Part shown: positions 21,846-32,690 of the stretch, one piece after another | How the letters are laid out: each line of letters opens with the position of its first letter | How positions within the stretch are numbered: the stretch's first letter is position 1 | Origin: Acanthosepion esculentum | Lineage: Eukaryota > Mollusca > Cephalopoda > Sepiida > Sepiidae | DNA: 64,000 bases | Reading direction: 5' to 3' | Assembly: GCA_964036315.1 (NCBI GenBank) | Contig: OZ038480.1 | Span: 8,383,703-8,447,702 of the forward strand | Translations under genes and position numbers: made by a program | Notes under the pieces: generated by a model | What the model saw: only the letters and a program-made list of their open reading frames with translations | Database searches by the model: none | Told to the model about the DNA's origin: nothing

Positions 21846-23395
21846 TTAACATCTGGAGAGATTGTGGAGTCTTGTAAAGTAACAAAGAGTTTGATAAATA
21901 TTCTTTCTCTTCATAATTAAAAAACAACTTCCTAGCGCTGTAAAGAGCACCTCTGATGAAGGCGTCAGACTTCGAAATCTTATTCAGAGAGAACACAATG
22001 ATAATCATTTTTCATAAAGCGATCAACACAGCAGTTTCATATTTCACATTTTTTGTACGACAGGCATATGTGTTTCATTTTCACAATTCATATTCGTAAC
22101 GCATTTTAGTATTTTGATTTCCCTTCAACAAGTAGAATAAAAATTATAAAATCTCCCGCTAATAATATTTTCTTCGGTTTTAATCTCTATTTTCCACAGA
22201 ATGACATGAAAAATATGTACGTTTTTCGGGATGGGAATTCTTATCGAGTTAAAAATGTTAATTAGGACAATCAAACCTTTTCAAAATTGCTGGGAATCTT
22301 CGTTTCTTTCAAATAAAAAATAATATAGTACATATGGAAGCTAAACTGCATATGTGGTTAAAAATTGAAGAAACTTTTGAAAATAAAACACTACTAGGAT
22401 GTTTTTGAATGATATCAACAATGGTTGACAGACAATTTAAGTGCCATTTCACCTGTACGTGTCAATATATGGTACTAACGTAATTCTTTCGTTGTGTGAG
22501 ATAAATACTCAATATAGAAACTACATTTCTATTGATCCTTGTCACTTTTCGTAATGAACTTTTGAATGCTATTAATCACAGGCTGTGATGTGCGTTTTTA
22601 TGAAGTCACAACAAAACAATCCAAACTTTATTAATTTGGTGATTATATATTTTACCAATGCTATAAGTTCAAATGCCATTTATTATTGCCTTATGTAGCA
22701 ACGGACGTCAACAATGCACAATTTAACAACTCATAATTGTGAGACTGTTTGTTGTTTCGCGGTTAAACATAGAAAAGTTTTCTTATGGATAGAACGAGCA
22801 ATATATTGAAAGAATTTGGAACAAGAAGGGTTAATACTGAAAATCCATGGAAAAAAGATTGTCGATTTAATTCGCATATAGACGACACCTGCAACTGGTG
22901 TGTCGAGGGTTTGAACAACGGAAATGACCCAGACTTATAGGGCAGTGATGATTGACATGTGTTCTACGCAGCTGAATATGCAAGCTGTAAAACGAAAAAT
23001 TTATTTTCGTAAACAACGACTTTGGAGTTGAATTCTCCTGGTCGAAAGATGAGTTGAAATACCAGGGCGGGGTGGATAAGCCACCGACGCTCACCGAGGA
23101 GATTTAGAGAAATTTAGTGTGAGGTAATATGAACTTAATGAATTAGCAATTTCAATAGTAGGTTTTTATGAAGTGACTATCATAGGTTTTACAAGCATAT
23201 TTTTTTACTTCATATGATTAGATTTTCTGTTTTATTTTTCATAGTTTGTATTTATCATTTTTCTTTCTTTTCTTTCTCATACTCTTTTAACGTTTTACTC
23301 GAGGGAATCAACATTTTCTATCAATGTTATGTCATCTACTTTTTCAGTGAATTTTGCACTGGAATCATAGAAGATGTCAAGCTCGAGTTTCCGAA
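21846..23395. other. AT-rich intergenic, no gene seen
   Basis: About 1.5 kb. Small frames on both strands (for example 21787-22008 minus, 22867-23094 minus) have no recognisable motif and are not called. Confidence 0.5.
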
Positions 23396-24044
23396 GAAGA
23401 TTATTCATGACTAACATTTTTTTAGAGAGATTTTAAAATCTCGAGAGAATTGAGAGTGACATTCTTCTCTTCCGGAATCCTTATGATTGTAAACTTGATG
23501 ACATATCAGTAGAACCACATTTGGTACTCACAGATTTACAAGCAAGTGACTTGTTGAAAGAGAAGCACAGAGAAGGAAAACTTCTTGAATTTTATTGCTG
23601 CTTACCTAATGAGTTTTCAATGTTGAAGAAATTTGCCTCTGGTATGACATTAGAGTTTGAAACAACTTATGTTTGTGAGCAAATATTTTCAAATTTGAAG
23701 TCTATAAAGTCAGCACATCGAACGAGGTTGACTGATGAATCAATTCTCTTGATTGGCTGCACCAATTCCAAAACAAATATTGATTCTTAAAAGGTAAACG
23801 CCAGTTTCACAAATCCCACTAAACATTTTTTTGCTGCTTAGTATGTGCGCACTGGGTTCTGATATAATTAGTTTATTGTTAATGTCGTCTTCCTTGATAA
23901 CGTTTTTGGTAAATAAATATGTTGTCTATGTTTTCTGTGTATTCACTGTATTGTATTGAACAAATTGGTTACCCGACCCACACTCGTCATTCTCTCAGTT
24001 ATCTGGCCCTCTGTGAAAAAAAGTTTGGTAACCCTTGGTCAAGA
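23396..24044 (+). pseudogene. hAT transposase C-terminal fragment, copy 1, with 3' terminal repeat
   Basis: Frame 23521-23790 (continuing upstream with breaks) reads as the hAT C-terminal dimerisation domain: LTDLQASDLLKEKHREGKLL, FETTYVCEQIFSNLKSIKS and HRTRLTDESI. This resembles the hAT (Charlie/GTF2IRD2-like) group. The 3' end reads GTGAAAAAAAGTTTGGTAAC, the inverse of a CAGGGGTNACCAAAC hAT terminal repeat. The N-terminal and catalytic regions are absent. Confidence 0.8.
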
Positions 24045-24184
24045 GCCTCCCTAATACTGTGAGTGATGGTATATAGGATGTCGTCAGTGGAACAATCTGA
24101 TTTTTGAATCTGACAGTAATATAAGTTTTAGGAACATCAGTGAACTGGAAGGAAGAAATTTCTCTAATTGTCAGTGTTTCAAAG
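24045..24184. other. Intergenic between two hAT copies
   Basis: Unclassified sequence between the end of hAT copy 1 and the hairpin ahead of copy 2. Confidence 0.4.
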
Positions 24185-24221
24185 ATTTTTGCAATGGAAT
24201 CGCAGATTCCATTGCAAAAAT
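24185..24221. repeat. Perfect 17-bp-arm hairpin
   Basis: ATTTTTGCAATGGAATC at 24185-24201, a 3-nt GCA loop, then the exact complement at 24205-24221. Confidence 0.9.
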
Positions 24222-24697
24222 GGGTTACCGAAGAAGATTATTCATGATGTAAACGAGTTACCGAAGAAGATTATTCATGATGTAAACGTTTTTAGAGAGA
24301 TCTTCTCATCTCAAGAGTAATGAGAGTGACATTCTTCTGTTCCAGAATCCTTTGATTGTAATCTTGATGACGTATTAGTTGAACTACAGTTGGAACTCTT
24401 TGATTTACAAGCAAGTGACTTTTTGAAAGTGAAGCAAAGAAAAGGAAACCTTCTTGCTTAATGATGAGTTTTCAAAGTTGGAGAAGTTTGCCTCTGGTAT
24501 GGCATTAGGGTTTGAAACAAATTATGTTTGCGAGCAAACATTTTCAAAAATGAAGTATGCAAAGTCAGCACATTCCAAAGAAAATATTGATTCTTAATGT
24601 GGTGATATGCAAAGTAGTATAATTTGCATATGAGCAGGTAGCTCATATATATAAACCGACACCAACTAGAACAAGACAATAATACTTACTCAGCATT
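24222..24697 (+). pseudogene. hAT transposase C-terminal fragment, copy 2, 5' part
   Basis: Starts with a 33-bp direct duplication (GTTACCGAAGAAGATTATTC... at about 24225 and 24258). It then repeats the hAT dimerisation domain seen in copy 1 (FETNYVCEQTFSKMKYAKSA) with deletions and stops. A Tx1-type LINE is inserted at 24698; the hAT 3' end resumes at 31111. Confidence 0.8.
24681..24697. repeat. 17-bp target-site duplication, left copy
   Basis: AATACTTACTCAGCATT, repeated exactly at 31094-31110 on the other side of the LINE. Confidence 0.9.
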
Positions 24698-25047
24698 CTT
24701 TGGTGTTTTCTTGAGTATTGAGGTCCAGTACTGACTGCGAACGGAAAAAGCTAAGTTACTTGAAAGTTTGAGTGATTTTAAATACTTATTTTTATTTCTT
24801 TTCAGTTTTACATTTTTCAGTTTTTCCTGTTTTGTGTTGATACCCTCCCCTTCTGTTACTTTATTTATTAATTTCGTTTTGGTTTTGTGTGTTTATTTTG
24901 TTTATTTGCTCCCGAATTCGGCCTAGCCTTTTTGTTCTGATTTTATTTTATTTTACGTTTTGAAGTTTGGTTTTAAAAAAATTACTTCCAAAAGGAAATA
25001 TCTAAAAAAGAAACTGTTTCGCCGTCATAATAGTGCTTGGCGCTATT

Positions 25048-26289
25048 ATGGCGGACTCCAAAATAATGGATACGCAACCAGTGGAAACACCGGCGGTGAT
25101 TGAGCAAAATGCTCCACCCCAAAAATCGGCCTGGTCAGAAACAAGGCCCATAAAAGACCATGAATATTATGTAAGACTACAAGAAAAATATAAGGAGTAT
25201 ACAAAGGGCAATGAGCTTCTGACAATTGAGGAAGCTTTCAAAGAAGTTAACACCAGAACCATCTCCCTACTGACGTCTGACATTAACAGTTTAATTGGTG
25301 TTAGTAGGGAAACGATGATGGAAAGCCTGAAAGCTCTAAAAATCACCCCATGTATTCTGGCAAGGCGCTCAAGGGCAATGTGGGATTTGCTCATGAGGTC
25401 TGAGCAGGAAGCCAAAAACTTGTCAGGAAGTGTCTTGACTTCCAAGTCACTGCGACTCCAGACGGAGTATATGGGAACGCGGCGGACAAAGATTACCATA
25501 CACGGAGTGCCTGTTGATATAACAGAAGATAGGCTGGGGGCCTTTTTTGCCCAATATGGCCGAATAGAGAAAGTAATGGCGGTGATTGGAAAAGAGGGGA
25601 TCGCCACCGGAGACGTAATCATTGAAATTACGCTGACGCAACAAGACTTCAAAGCCGTCCCGAACATACTAACGTGTAGAATGAGGAAAATGTTGGTGGT
25701 CGTCGAAGGGCGGAAGCCGTTCTGTTGGTCGTGTGGGATCATGGGCCACATGGCCAAGGTGTGTCCCGGAAAGAAAGACGCACCTCAACCAGAAGCAGCA
25801 GCAGCAGCAACAACAGCAATAGTGGTAACACCAGCAGCTCCTGCAACATCAACAACAACCACTGGGACCAAACCAGACAAGGGTCCGGATGATGGTTGGA
25901 AGGAGGTGGTGGCGAAAGGACGGAAGAAGAAAGTCGACCACCCATCTCCTCAAAAGGAAGTCCTACCCAAGCAGCAGCAGCGGCAACTCCCAAAGGAGCA
26001 GCAGCCGACAAAGGAACAGCTGCTACCAAAAGAGCAACGGCCGCCAAAGGAGCAGCATTCAACCAAGGAACAACCCAAAAAGCAGAAGAAACAGCAGCAG
26101 CAACAACAATTAGCAGACAACAAGATGGAGGTGGAAGAAGTATCTCCAACACGGTCCTCTTCATTGAAAAGGAACCGGGAAGAAGAAGAAGAAGAGCAAG
26201 AGATACAAAGAAAAAGACATACAGGACAAAGTAGGGAAGGGCGAAGCAGAGAAATTACAGACGAAGGTCCTTCCCTAATTCGCCAGTAA
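25048..26289 (+). CDS. Tx1-type LINE ORF1, RRM-like and zinc-knuckle nucleic-acid-binding protein
   Basis: 413 codons from ATG 25048 (MADSKIMDTQ); an earlier GTG at 25033 is in frame but less likely. Residues of about 140-215 (TKITIHGVPVDITEDRLGAF) resemble an RRM-like fold. A CCHC knuckle follows (CWSCGIMGHMAKVC, CX2CX4HX4C). The C-terminal half is low-complexity Gln/Lys/Glu-rich with runs of KEQ and EEEEEE. Known role of this ORF1 class is to bind the element RNA in a ribonucleoprotein. The frame stops at 26289, but a related open frame continues to 26951 in another phase, suggesting that the original protein was about 650 residues. Confidence 0.85.
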   Translation: MADSKIMDTQPVETPAVIEQNAPPQKSAWSETRPIKDHEYYVRLQEKYKEYTKGNELLTIEEAFKEVNTRTISLLTSDINSLIGVSRETMMESLKALKITPCILARRSRAMWDLLMRSEQEAKNLSGSVLTSKSLRLQTEYMGTRRTKITIHGVPVDITEDRLGAFFAQYGRIEKVMAVIGKEGIATGDVIIEITLTQQDFKAVPNILTCRMRKMLVVVEGRKPFCWSCGIMGHMAKVCPGKKDAPQPEAAAAATTAIVVTPAAPATSTTTTGTKPDKGPDDGWKEVVAKGRKKKVDHPSPQKEVLPKQQQRQLPKEQQPTKEQLLPKEQRPPKEQHSTKEQPKKQKKQQQQQQLADNKMEVEEVSPTRSSSLKRNREEEEEEQEIQRKRHTGQSREGRSREITDEGPSLIRQ

Positions 26290-26951
26290 GAGAAAAAGAG
26301 GATACGGAATTCAGCAGCCTCCCCCCGTCCCTTTCTCGCTTGCCACTCCCTCCCACACCTCCACTCCTACCAACCCCCACAGCTTCAGAATTATCTCCCC
26401 CCCAACCATCCATCTCATCTCCTTCCCCTTTGTCGACATCCACCCCGCCACACCCAGCCAGGGAGAAAAAGCCAAGACATTTTCGTAATAAAGAAGACAT
26501 ATGTAGGGTGAATGGAGGAGAAATTGACAAGAACCTCTCCGCCCGCAAAAGAGTCCTACTAGGACCCTTACTCAAGATGTCCACTGTGGACAACAAATTG
26601 GTGGAGGACCCACAGAATGTCCCCGGAGCCCCAGGGGTTATTGCCCTAATTAGAGACACGGGGAATTACCTGAAGGTTTGGGCCCACATGTTCGAGGCGA
26701 GGGAGGCCTTTACTGGAATTAGGATGGTCGAGTTGGGGTCATCCGACCTGAAGAAAATGCACACGTTCTGTGCAGGGAGGGTCCCGGTACGTCTCCACCC
26801 CTCGTTATATAGGGTGTTAAAATTAACATACCCAATGGATGTCGGCGGGGTTGTCCGGAGTAATCGCATGTCGACAGAATTAGGAACAGGGAGCCTCGGA
26901 CAAACCGTCGGGGTCCTATCACCCACAGATTTCCGCCCCGTATGTGAATAA
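26235..26951 (+). CDS. Tx1-type LINE ORF1, C-terminal part in a shifted frame
   Basis: Open from 26235 to TAA 26949-26951 in frame 3. It overlaps the ORF1 end by 55 bp. It reads a Pro/Ser-rich linker (SSPSPLSTSTPPHPAREKK) and then a folded-looking region (RVNGGEIDKNLSARKRVLLG, VPGAPGVIALIRDTGNYLKV, VPVRLHPSLYRVLKLTYP). No recognised domain name. The likely explanation is one indel in the repetitive end of ORF1. Programmed frameshifting is possible, but I see no canonical slippery heptamer with a following structure. Confidence 0.65.
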   Translation, partial: GRAKQRNYRRRSFPNSPVREKEDTEFSSLPPSLSRLPLPPTPPLLPTPTASELSPPQPSISSPSPLSTSTPPHPAREKKPRHFRNKEDICRVNGGEIDKNLSARKRVLLGPLLKMSTVDNKLVEDPQNVPGAPGVIALIRDTGNYLKVWAHMFEAREAFTGIRMVELGSSDLKKMHTFCAGRVPVRLHPSLYRVLKLTYPMDVGGVVRSNRMSTELGTGSLGQTVGVLSPTDFRPVCE

Positions 26952-26992
26952 GGTTTTTGCACTAATTCCTTTTTATATTTGCAGGTTTAGAA

Positions 26993-29900
26993 ATGGAAAT
27001 GAAGATAGCCAGTCTGAATGTGAAGGGCTTGAGAGATCGGGGTAAGGCTGCCCGCCTGCTTCGGGATCTCCTGTCCTTCAGCGTGGATGTTGCCGCGATT
27101 GAAGAGACCCACTTTGTTTGCTCGTCCGATGCCTGTGTGCTGGAGAATGACTTTGTCATTTATTCAGCATATGGGAACCGGTATGCCAGAGGAGTTTCTT
27201 TGCTAGTCAGACGGACTCTTGATGCGAAGGTGGACCTTGTGCATACAGATGCCGAGGGCAGGTTAATCGTGGCCGATATTGCCGTGAAAAGTGGTTCGTT
27301 TCGGGTCGTTGCGGTTTATGCGCCCAACGACCGGGAGGAGCGGGATTCCTTTTTTCGGCGGTTGGGGCCGTTCCTGGTCGATTCTTCACGCCTAGTTCTA
27401 ATGGGGGACTGGAATGCCATCCTGGACCCCAAGTTAGACAGGGGGCGGGGCGCTAGCGGGAGAAGGGCCGATCGTAGCCTGGTCAATCTGATTGGCGATT
27501 ATGGTCTCGTCGATAGATACCGGGTCGATCATCCCAGGGGGAAAATGTGGACGTGGGCGCTTAATTGGCCGTCTGACAAGGTGGCTAGCTACCTTGACAG
27601 AATGTTAGTTCGTAGAGCCGACATAGACTTGTTAGATTGTCCCACGTTCCACTGGGTAGGCTACACGGATCGCAAACTCGTTTGTGCCCGTGTGGTGTTA
27701 GAACATAGGCCTAGAATGGCTGGTTACTGGAAGTTCAATCTGTCTTTACTGGACAGGCGGCACTTCCAGGGGCAGCTAATTAAATTAGTGCAGCGGGAGC
27801 TAGTGGGGGCGGTTATCGGGAATAGGTGGTGGGAGAAACTTAAGGATAGAATTAGGTCTTTCACCACTGATTTCAGCAAACGGCTCGCTCTAGATAAAGC
27901 TGATAAGGTGAAGACACTTAAGGCTAATTTTTCCCGGGCGGAGGCTGGGGGGGATCCCCTAGAGATAGCCCTAGCCAGGGAGGCCCTGCAGCGTTCGAAT
28001 AGCGAGCGCTACATGGGTCAGGTAATTAGACATAAGTTAAGTAAGATGTCTTCTGAAGCCGTAAACGTGGGCGCAGATCTGCGTCGGGAAGAAGTCCGTC
28101 GAGGTGGTGATCGCTACATTCGTCAAGTCAAAAACCCGGAGGGGCGTACTCTGCGGTCGACTGACGACATGTGCGAGGCGTTTCGGCGGCATTTCGAGAG
28201 CCGCTTTACCAAGGAGCCTGGTCTCCGTGAGGAGGAGTTTCGTAGCTATTTGGCTGACGTTCCTCGGCTTGCGCCGACTGAAGCAGCTAGCTGCGAGGGA
28301 GAGATCACGGAGGGCGAAGTCTACGAGGCATTGAAGAAGGTCGGCAGAGGCAAGTCGCCCGGTCTGGATGGTTTGCCCTATGAATTGTACTTGAGGTTGT
28401 CGCACATCTTTGTTCCGATTTTGACAGCAGTGTTCAACAACTGGTTTCGGTCGGGGTCCTTCCCCAACCGCATTACTAGGGGTGTGATCACTCTGTTGAA
28501 AAAGGGCAAGGGTGTTGGGGGGAAATTAGATGATTATAGGCCCATAACTCTGCTAAACACAGAGTTAAAGATTATGGCCAAGATCCTGCAGGAGCGTTTG
28601 CAGTCAGTTGCCGAGTCTCTGTTGGGACCCGAGCAGACTTGTTCTGTGAGGGGCCGAACAATTCAGAGTAACCTGCATTTGATCCGCACGATCCTAGAGG
28701 GCTTAAAAGACGACGAAGAAGCCGCCCTGATCAATTTGGATTAGTCCAAGGCATTTGATAGGGTCGACCATCGCTACCTTGCTACTGTCCTGCAGGCCGC
28801 CGGATTCGCACCCGACTTCTGCCGCTGGATTAGCCTCCTGTATCGCTCCCCCAGTGCTGTGGTACAGGTGAACGGAAAGTTGTCGGGCGCTTTTGTTCTG
28901 TCGAGGTCGGTTCGTCAGGGTTGTCCGCTGTCGCCTCTCCTTTATGCTTTGGCGTTGGAGCCTCTCCTGCGCCGGCTGAAGGACGAGACGTGCAGTCCGG
29001 CCCTACGCGGGATCGCCGTTCCTGGAGGTTCTCGAGCCAGGATTTCCGCGTACGCCGATGACGTATCTGCTTTCGTGTCGTCCCGAAGCGACATTGAGGC
29101 GGTACAGAAGGCGCTTGATCGGTACGAAAAGGTGACAGGGGCCAAGATAAACCGCGACAAGTCGTCCGGCTTGCGGTTAGGTGCCTGGAAGGGGCGGGAT
29201 CTTCCGGGCCGCTTCGGTTGGACGGACGGTCCTGTCCGCATTCTTGGAGTGTGGTTTGGACCCGACCTCCAGCTGGAGAAAAATCGGTCTGAAGTACTAG
29301 CAAAGGTCGTTTCTGCCGGTAAAACTTGGAATCGACGGAGGTTGTCCGTAAAGGGCAGGGCGGAGGTGTGTGTTACATACATTTCCCCCCTGATTCTTTA
29401 TCGATTGTCAGTACTTCCTCTCTGTGATACCCACATGAAGGCGCTCGAGCAAGCGCTATCCTCCATTTTATGGAGGGGACGCGCGAACAGGGTGGACAGA
29501 CGAGTCTGCACTAAACGTCCGTGTCATGGGGGGCTGGGAATGCCACACTTGAACAGTCACATCCGTGCCTCTCGGTTGGCTTTCCTACGCCGCGCATTGA
29601 CTAGAGGAGATCCGATTCTGGCGGGGATTGTTAGGGACGCCTTCCCTAGCCTTGCCATCAGTCCCCCCATCTCGAAGGTTGAGCGCCGTTGTAAATCTCA
29701 AGATAAATCGCTTTTCCTCAGCGAGTGTCGGTCAGCCTTGAGGGCTATTCCGCGGTCCAGTGACCTTTCACGGCCTAGGAAGGTCTTCTATCGGGGATTA
29801 GTGGAGGATCGCGTGAAGGATCCCCTACGTGATACGCTCTGCTGTTTGGAGGAGGAGTACCGCTCCTACTGGTCTTGGGCGCCAGCGGCGAATTATCTCA

Positions 29901-30421
29901 GTAACCCTGAGTTTTCGCTTACCTGGCGATTGGCTCGGGATCGACTGCCTCTCAACGACAAGGCTTTCATATGGGGCTTGGCGGATTTGCCAGACTGTGA
30001 ACGGTGTGGCCTTGGTTTAGAGGAAACGGCTTCGCACGCCTTCTACCATTGCCGCCGGGTCCGCCCCTTATGGGACCATGTCGGCGAGCTGACGGCTCGT
30101 CTCGCTCCCGAAGAACTCGTGTCCATTGATCGTGCATACGCGTGTGACAATGTGTCGCCCCCGTATTCCGGGGTGAAACGAATGGTGTTTCTGATGCTGC
30201 TAGCCACGGCCCGAATGGTGATTTGGACGACGCGCATGGAGGAAGTCTTGCGAGGCAATCAGCTTTCTTATTATGATCTGATCCGATTCTTTGAGCATCA
30301 GCTCAAGATGAAGATTAGAACTGATAGAAAACGATTACATTCGACAGTCTTTAGCGAAAGGTGGGTAAAAGCGGCGAGCTTGGTTCGTTTGAACGGGGCG
30401 AGCCTTGATTTTCTTTTCTAG
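26993..30421 (+). pseudogene. Tx1-type LINE ORF2 (APE endonuclease-reverse transcriptase) with one nonsense codon
   Basis: 1142 codons in one frame from ATG 26993, broken only by TAG at 28742-28744. The N-terminus is an APE endonuclease: ASLNVKG, AIEETH, YAPN, MGDWNAI, SYLDRM. The final SDH/TDH motif reads YTDRKLV, so the catalytic His is Arg. The RT follows: GKSPGLDGLPYELY, DDYRPITLLNTELKIMAK, motif A with LD then the stop then SKAFDRVDH, motif B RQGCPLSPLLYALALEP, catalytic YADD in ISAYADDVSAF, then ILGVWFGP. A C-terminal Cys/His cluster (CERCGLGLEETASHAFYHC) is typical of L1/Tx1 ORF2. The stop replaces the residue usually Gln in LDQ. Two independent lesions (TAG and His-to-Arg) argue the copy is inactive. 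Confidence 0.92.
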
Positions 30422-31093
30422 GTCAACCAAAGTTACACCGGGGTGGTTTCCTGTGGAACCCTCCCCTTGGTTAGGTTAGAAAAGCTTAAGTGTACCTAGT
30501 TAATGTGAGTAAATGTGTTCCGAACCTGTTCCCGGTTATCTCTTATGTTATGATCCAGTCGAGATTCCCAACCTCCCCAGTTTGTTTTTGACCCCCCAAT
30601 TTTATCTCGACTGGCTCAGCCTTTTATTTACCCACGCCCGTGTTATTTTTCTCCTTCCCACTCCCTTAGCGAGAGTGCTTCTTGATTTTGCCTTATCGGC
30701 AGAATACAGCGGCCTCTCCGTTTTCAGGGTTGGACGGGCCCTACTAACATAAATTATGTTGAGTTTAAATATTTGTTGGATTTTTAGTTGTTATTGGGTT
30801 CATCTCCCTCCCCTTTTCATCTATTCATTATTGGATTTTTAATGTATATATTATCATCAAATTTTTATGGTGTGGGGCGCGTTTTTTGTAGGTTCCCCTG
30901 GTGTGGACGTGGTATTATGGTGGATGAAGATTTGAATGGCGACGGATGACTTCTTGTGGTGAATGGGAAATTGTAATGTATGAATGGGTCGCGAATCTGA
31001 TTAGCTAGGTATAGGATAGTAAGCAATGACCAGCCTTTACCCCTCCCCTTTTTGGCCTTGTGCCACAATTTGTACTTTGTGCAAATAAATCAC
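30422..31093 (+). other. Tx1-type LINE 3' UTR
   Basis: Pyrimidine-rich, C/T-biased segment without coding frame (the 30513-30752 frame has no motif). Ends GTGCAAATAAATCAC at the target-site duplication. Confidence 0.75.
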
Positions 31094-31293
31094 AATACTT
31101 ACTCAGCATTATCCACGACACAACACTTAATGTAAATGTCGTCTTCTTTGATAACTTTTGGGTAAAAAAATACGTCTGTTGTCTTTATTTTTTGTATATT
31201 CAGTGTATTGTGTTGAACAAAATGGTTATCCGGCCTACACTCGTATTTCTCTCAGTTATCTGGCTCTCTGTGAAAAACGTTTGGTGACCCCTG
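31094..31293 (+). mobile_element. 17-bp duplication (right copy) and 3' end of hAT copy 2
   Basis: 31094-31110 repeats the target site. 31111-31293 matches the 3' end of hAT copy 1 (AATGTCGTCTTC, CTCTCAGTTATCTGGC) and closes with GTTTGGTGACCCCTG, the inverse of a CAGGGGTCACCAAAC hAT terminal repeat. The next eight bases are GTTTAGAG; copy 1 has the similar GTCAAGAG in that place. Confidence 0.85.
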
Positions 31294-31384
31294 GTTTAGA
31301 GGATGGGAACGATTCCTGTTGAAGGACCTAAGTTAATGGTAAGACAGCACTTATTGTCAGTAACGAATTAGGAAATATTGATCT

Positions 31385-31960
31385 CTTGAAAACGATATCT
31401 TAATGAAAGGACAAATACACCTTTGGTTTGATCTTATAGGAGAGTATATATTAATGTAAGCATTTCTTTTTCTTCGTTTCGGGAAAAAAAACTATATTAA
31501 TGAAAGACAAACATTTTATCTCAGTTGATCTGAACAACTATTGTAAGGAAATGATAAATATTTGCTTTGTTTTATCTCTTTACGCTTTTATATAAGGTTT
31601 AACAATTACATTAACGAAAGTATAAATATTTATTTACTTTAATCTCATAATCAATATATTAACGAGAGGAAAACATTGTTTAGTTCGATCTTTCAATGAT
31701 AATATTAATGTAACGCTAAAAAGTATTTGTATTCTTTACGATAATGCTAATGAAATTTCACACATTTGTTAGGTCTGATAACGATTATATTGAAAGGTGA
31801 CAAACATTTCTTTTCTTAATATATTAATAGTTATAGGAAAAAAAATCAAATATTTTATTTATTTCAGGCTTTGGTAATGGATGTATAAAAATTCGTATCT
31901 AATTTAATTTAACTTAATTTAATTAATTATAATTTAATTTAATAGTCACAATATGAAAAG
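31385..31960. repeat. Degenerate satellite, about 46-50-bp unit, block 1
   Basis: Recurring words ATTAATGAAAG, ACAAACATTTCTTT, TTTGATCTC and TTAACGATTATAT appear in fixed order about every 45-70 bp, strongly diverged. Equivalent blocks at 33340-33660, 42090-42760 and 43080-43240. No coding frame. Confidence 0.6.
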
Positions 31961-32120
31961 GAGAAGTATTTTTAATTTGACTTCTTAAATATATATTCAT
32001 AAAGAACAGTTTACCGTAACCATAAATCTAACCTATAATCCCAAATCCTAGTCCTGGATCCTAATCCTAAATCTTAATCTTAAACCCTGACCTGGATACC
32101 TAACCTGAAATCTGCAATGT
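31961..32120. repeat. Degenerate CCTAA-rich tract
   Basis: 32025-32110 has many variants of AATCCTAAT/CTAACC (for example TCCTAATCCTAAATC). Possibly an old low-complexity array. Similarity to the telomeric hexamer is weak. Confidence 0.4.
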
Positions 32121-32690
32121 GATCAGAATATAAAGGTAAGGGGCAATTAACAAATTTTAATTATTATTTATCACTATATTTTTTTCATTTTTAATTTATT
32201 CACATAAACCGTGTGCTCATAAGACAAAGCTATGTAAAGTAAATGTAATGACAAAAATAAGCAGATGTAGGCTTTAAGAAAGCTTTATTCAACTGAGAAT
32301 ACAAGGTTCGCCTATAGTGTCTTTCTATAGTCCGAGTAAACCGAAGTAGCTAACTTAAAGAGGAGAGTAACAAAACAAGGGGAGACTACACTTGATTATT
32401 TGTAAGAGTAATATATAAACAATTTACCGACAAAAACTCAATATGTAAAAAGCGATCATTTGCAGAAATGCAAACGAAAAAATGCGTTTTATTTTTACTT
32501 GTGGATGAAAATGACATGGCAAACATTTGTACTTAAAATATTTTGAGCTGATATTTTAAGTGTGAAAAGCCTTTGTTTCATTGGCTGGCGTTGACTGAGG
32601 TATGCCAATAAGAACGGTCGAACTCCTAGCCCTCTCTGAATTTGTCTTTGTAATGTCGAGATGCATAGCACGTCGTTATCAATGAGGCGG
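32121..32690. other. AT-rich intergenic, no gene seen
   Basis: No supported feature. Confidence 0.5.

Larger units (their letters stand above)
24698..31093 (+). mobile_element. Tx1-type (L1-clade) LINE, nearly intact, 6.4 kb
   Basis: Bounded by an exact 17-bp duplication. Layout: 5' UTR 24698-25047, ORF1 25048-26289 continuing in another frame to 26951, ORF2 26993-30421, 3' UTR 30422-31093 ending AATAAATCAC with no long poly(A). Unlike its AT-rich surroundings it is GC- and CpG-rich, which suggests recent arrival before methylation-driven decay. It lies inside a hAT remnant. Confidence 0.92.

Noticed and set aside
24185..24221. Intrinsic transcription terminator
   Set aside because: Perfect hairpin, but this is eukaryotic transposon sequence with no bacterial operon context.
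25167..25757. 196-codon minus-strand frame opposite Tx1 ORF1, and similar antisense frames at 25739-26164, 28037-28405 and 28830-29382
   Set aside because: Shadows of the real ORF1 and ORF2 in GC-rich sequence; no recognisable domains.
32025..32110. Interstitial telomeric repeat
   Set aside because: CCTAA-like words are irregular and do not form runs of the TTAGGG hexamer.
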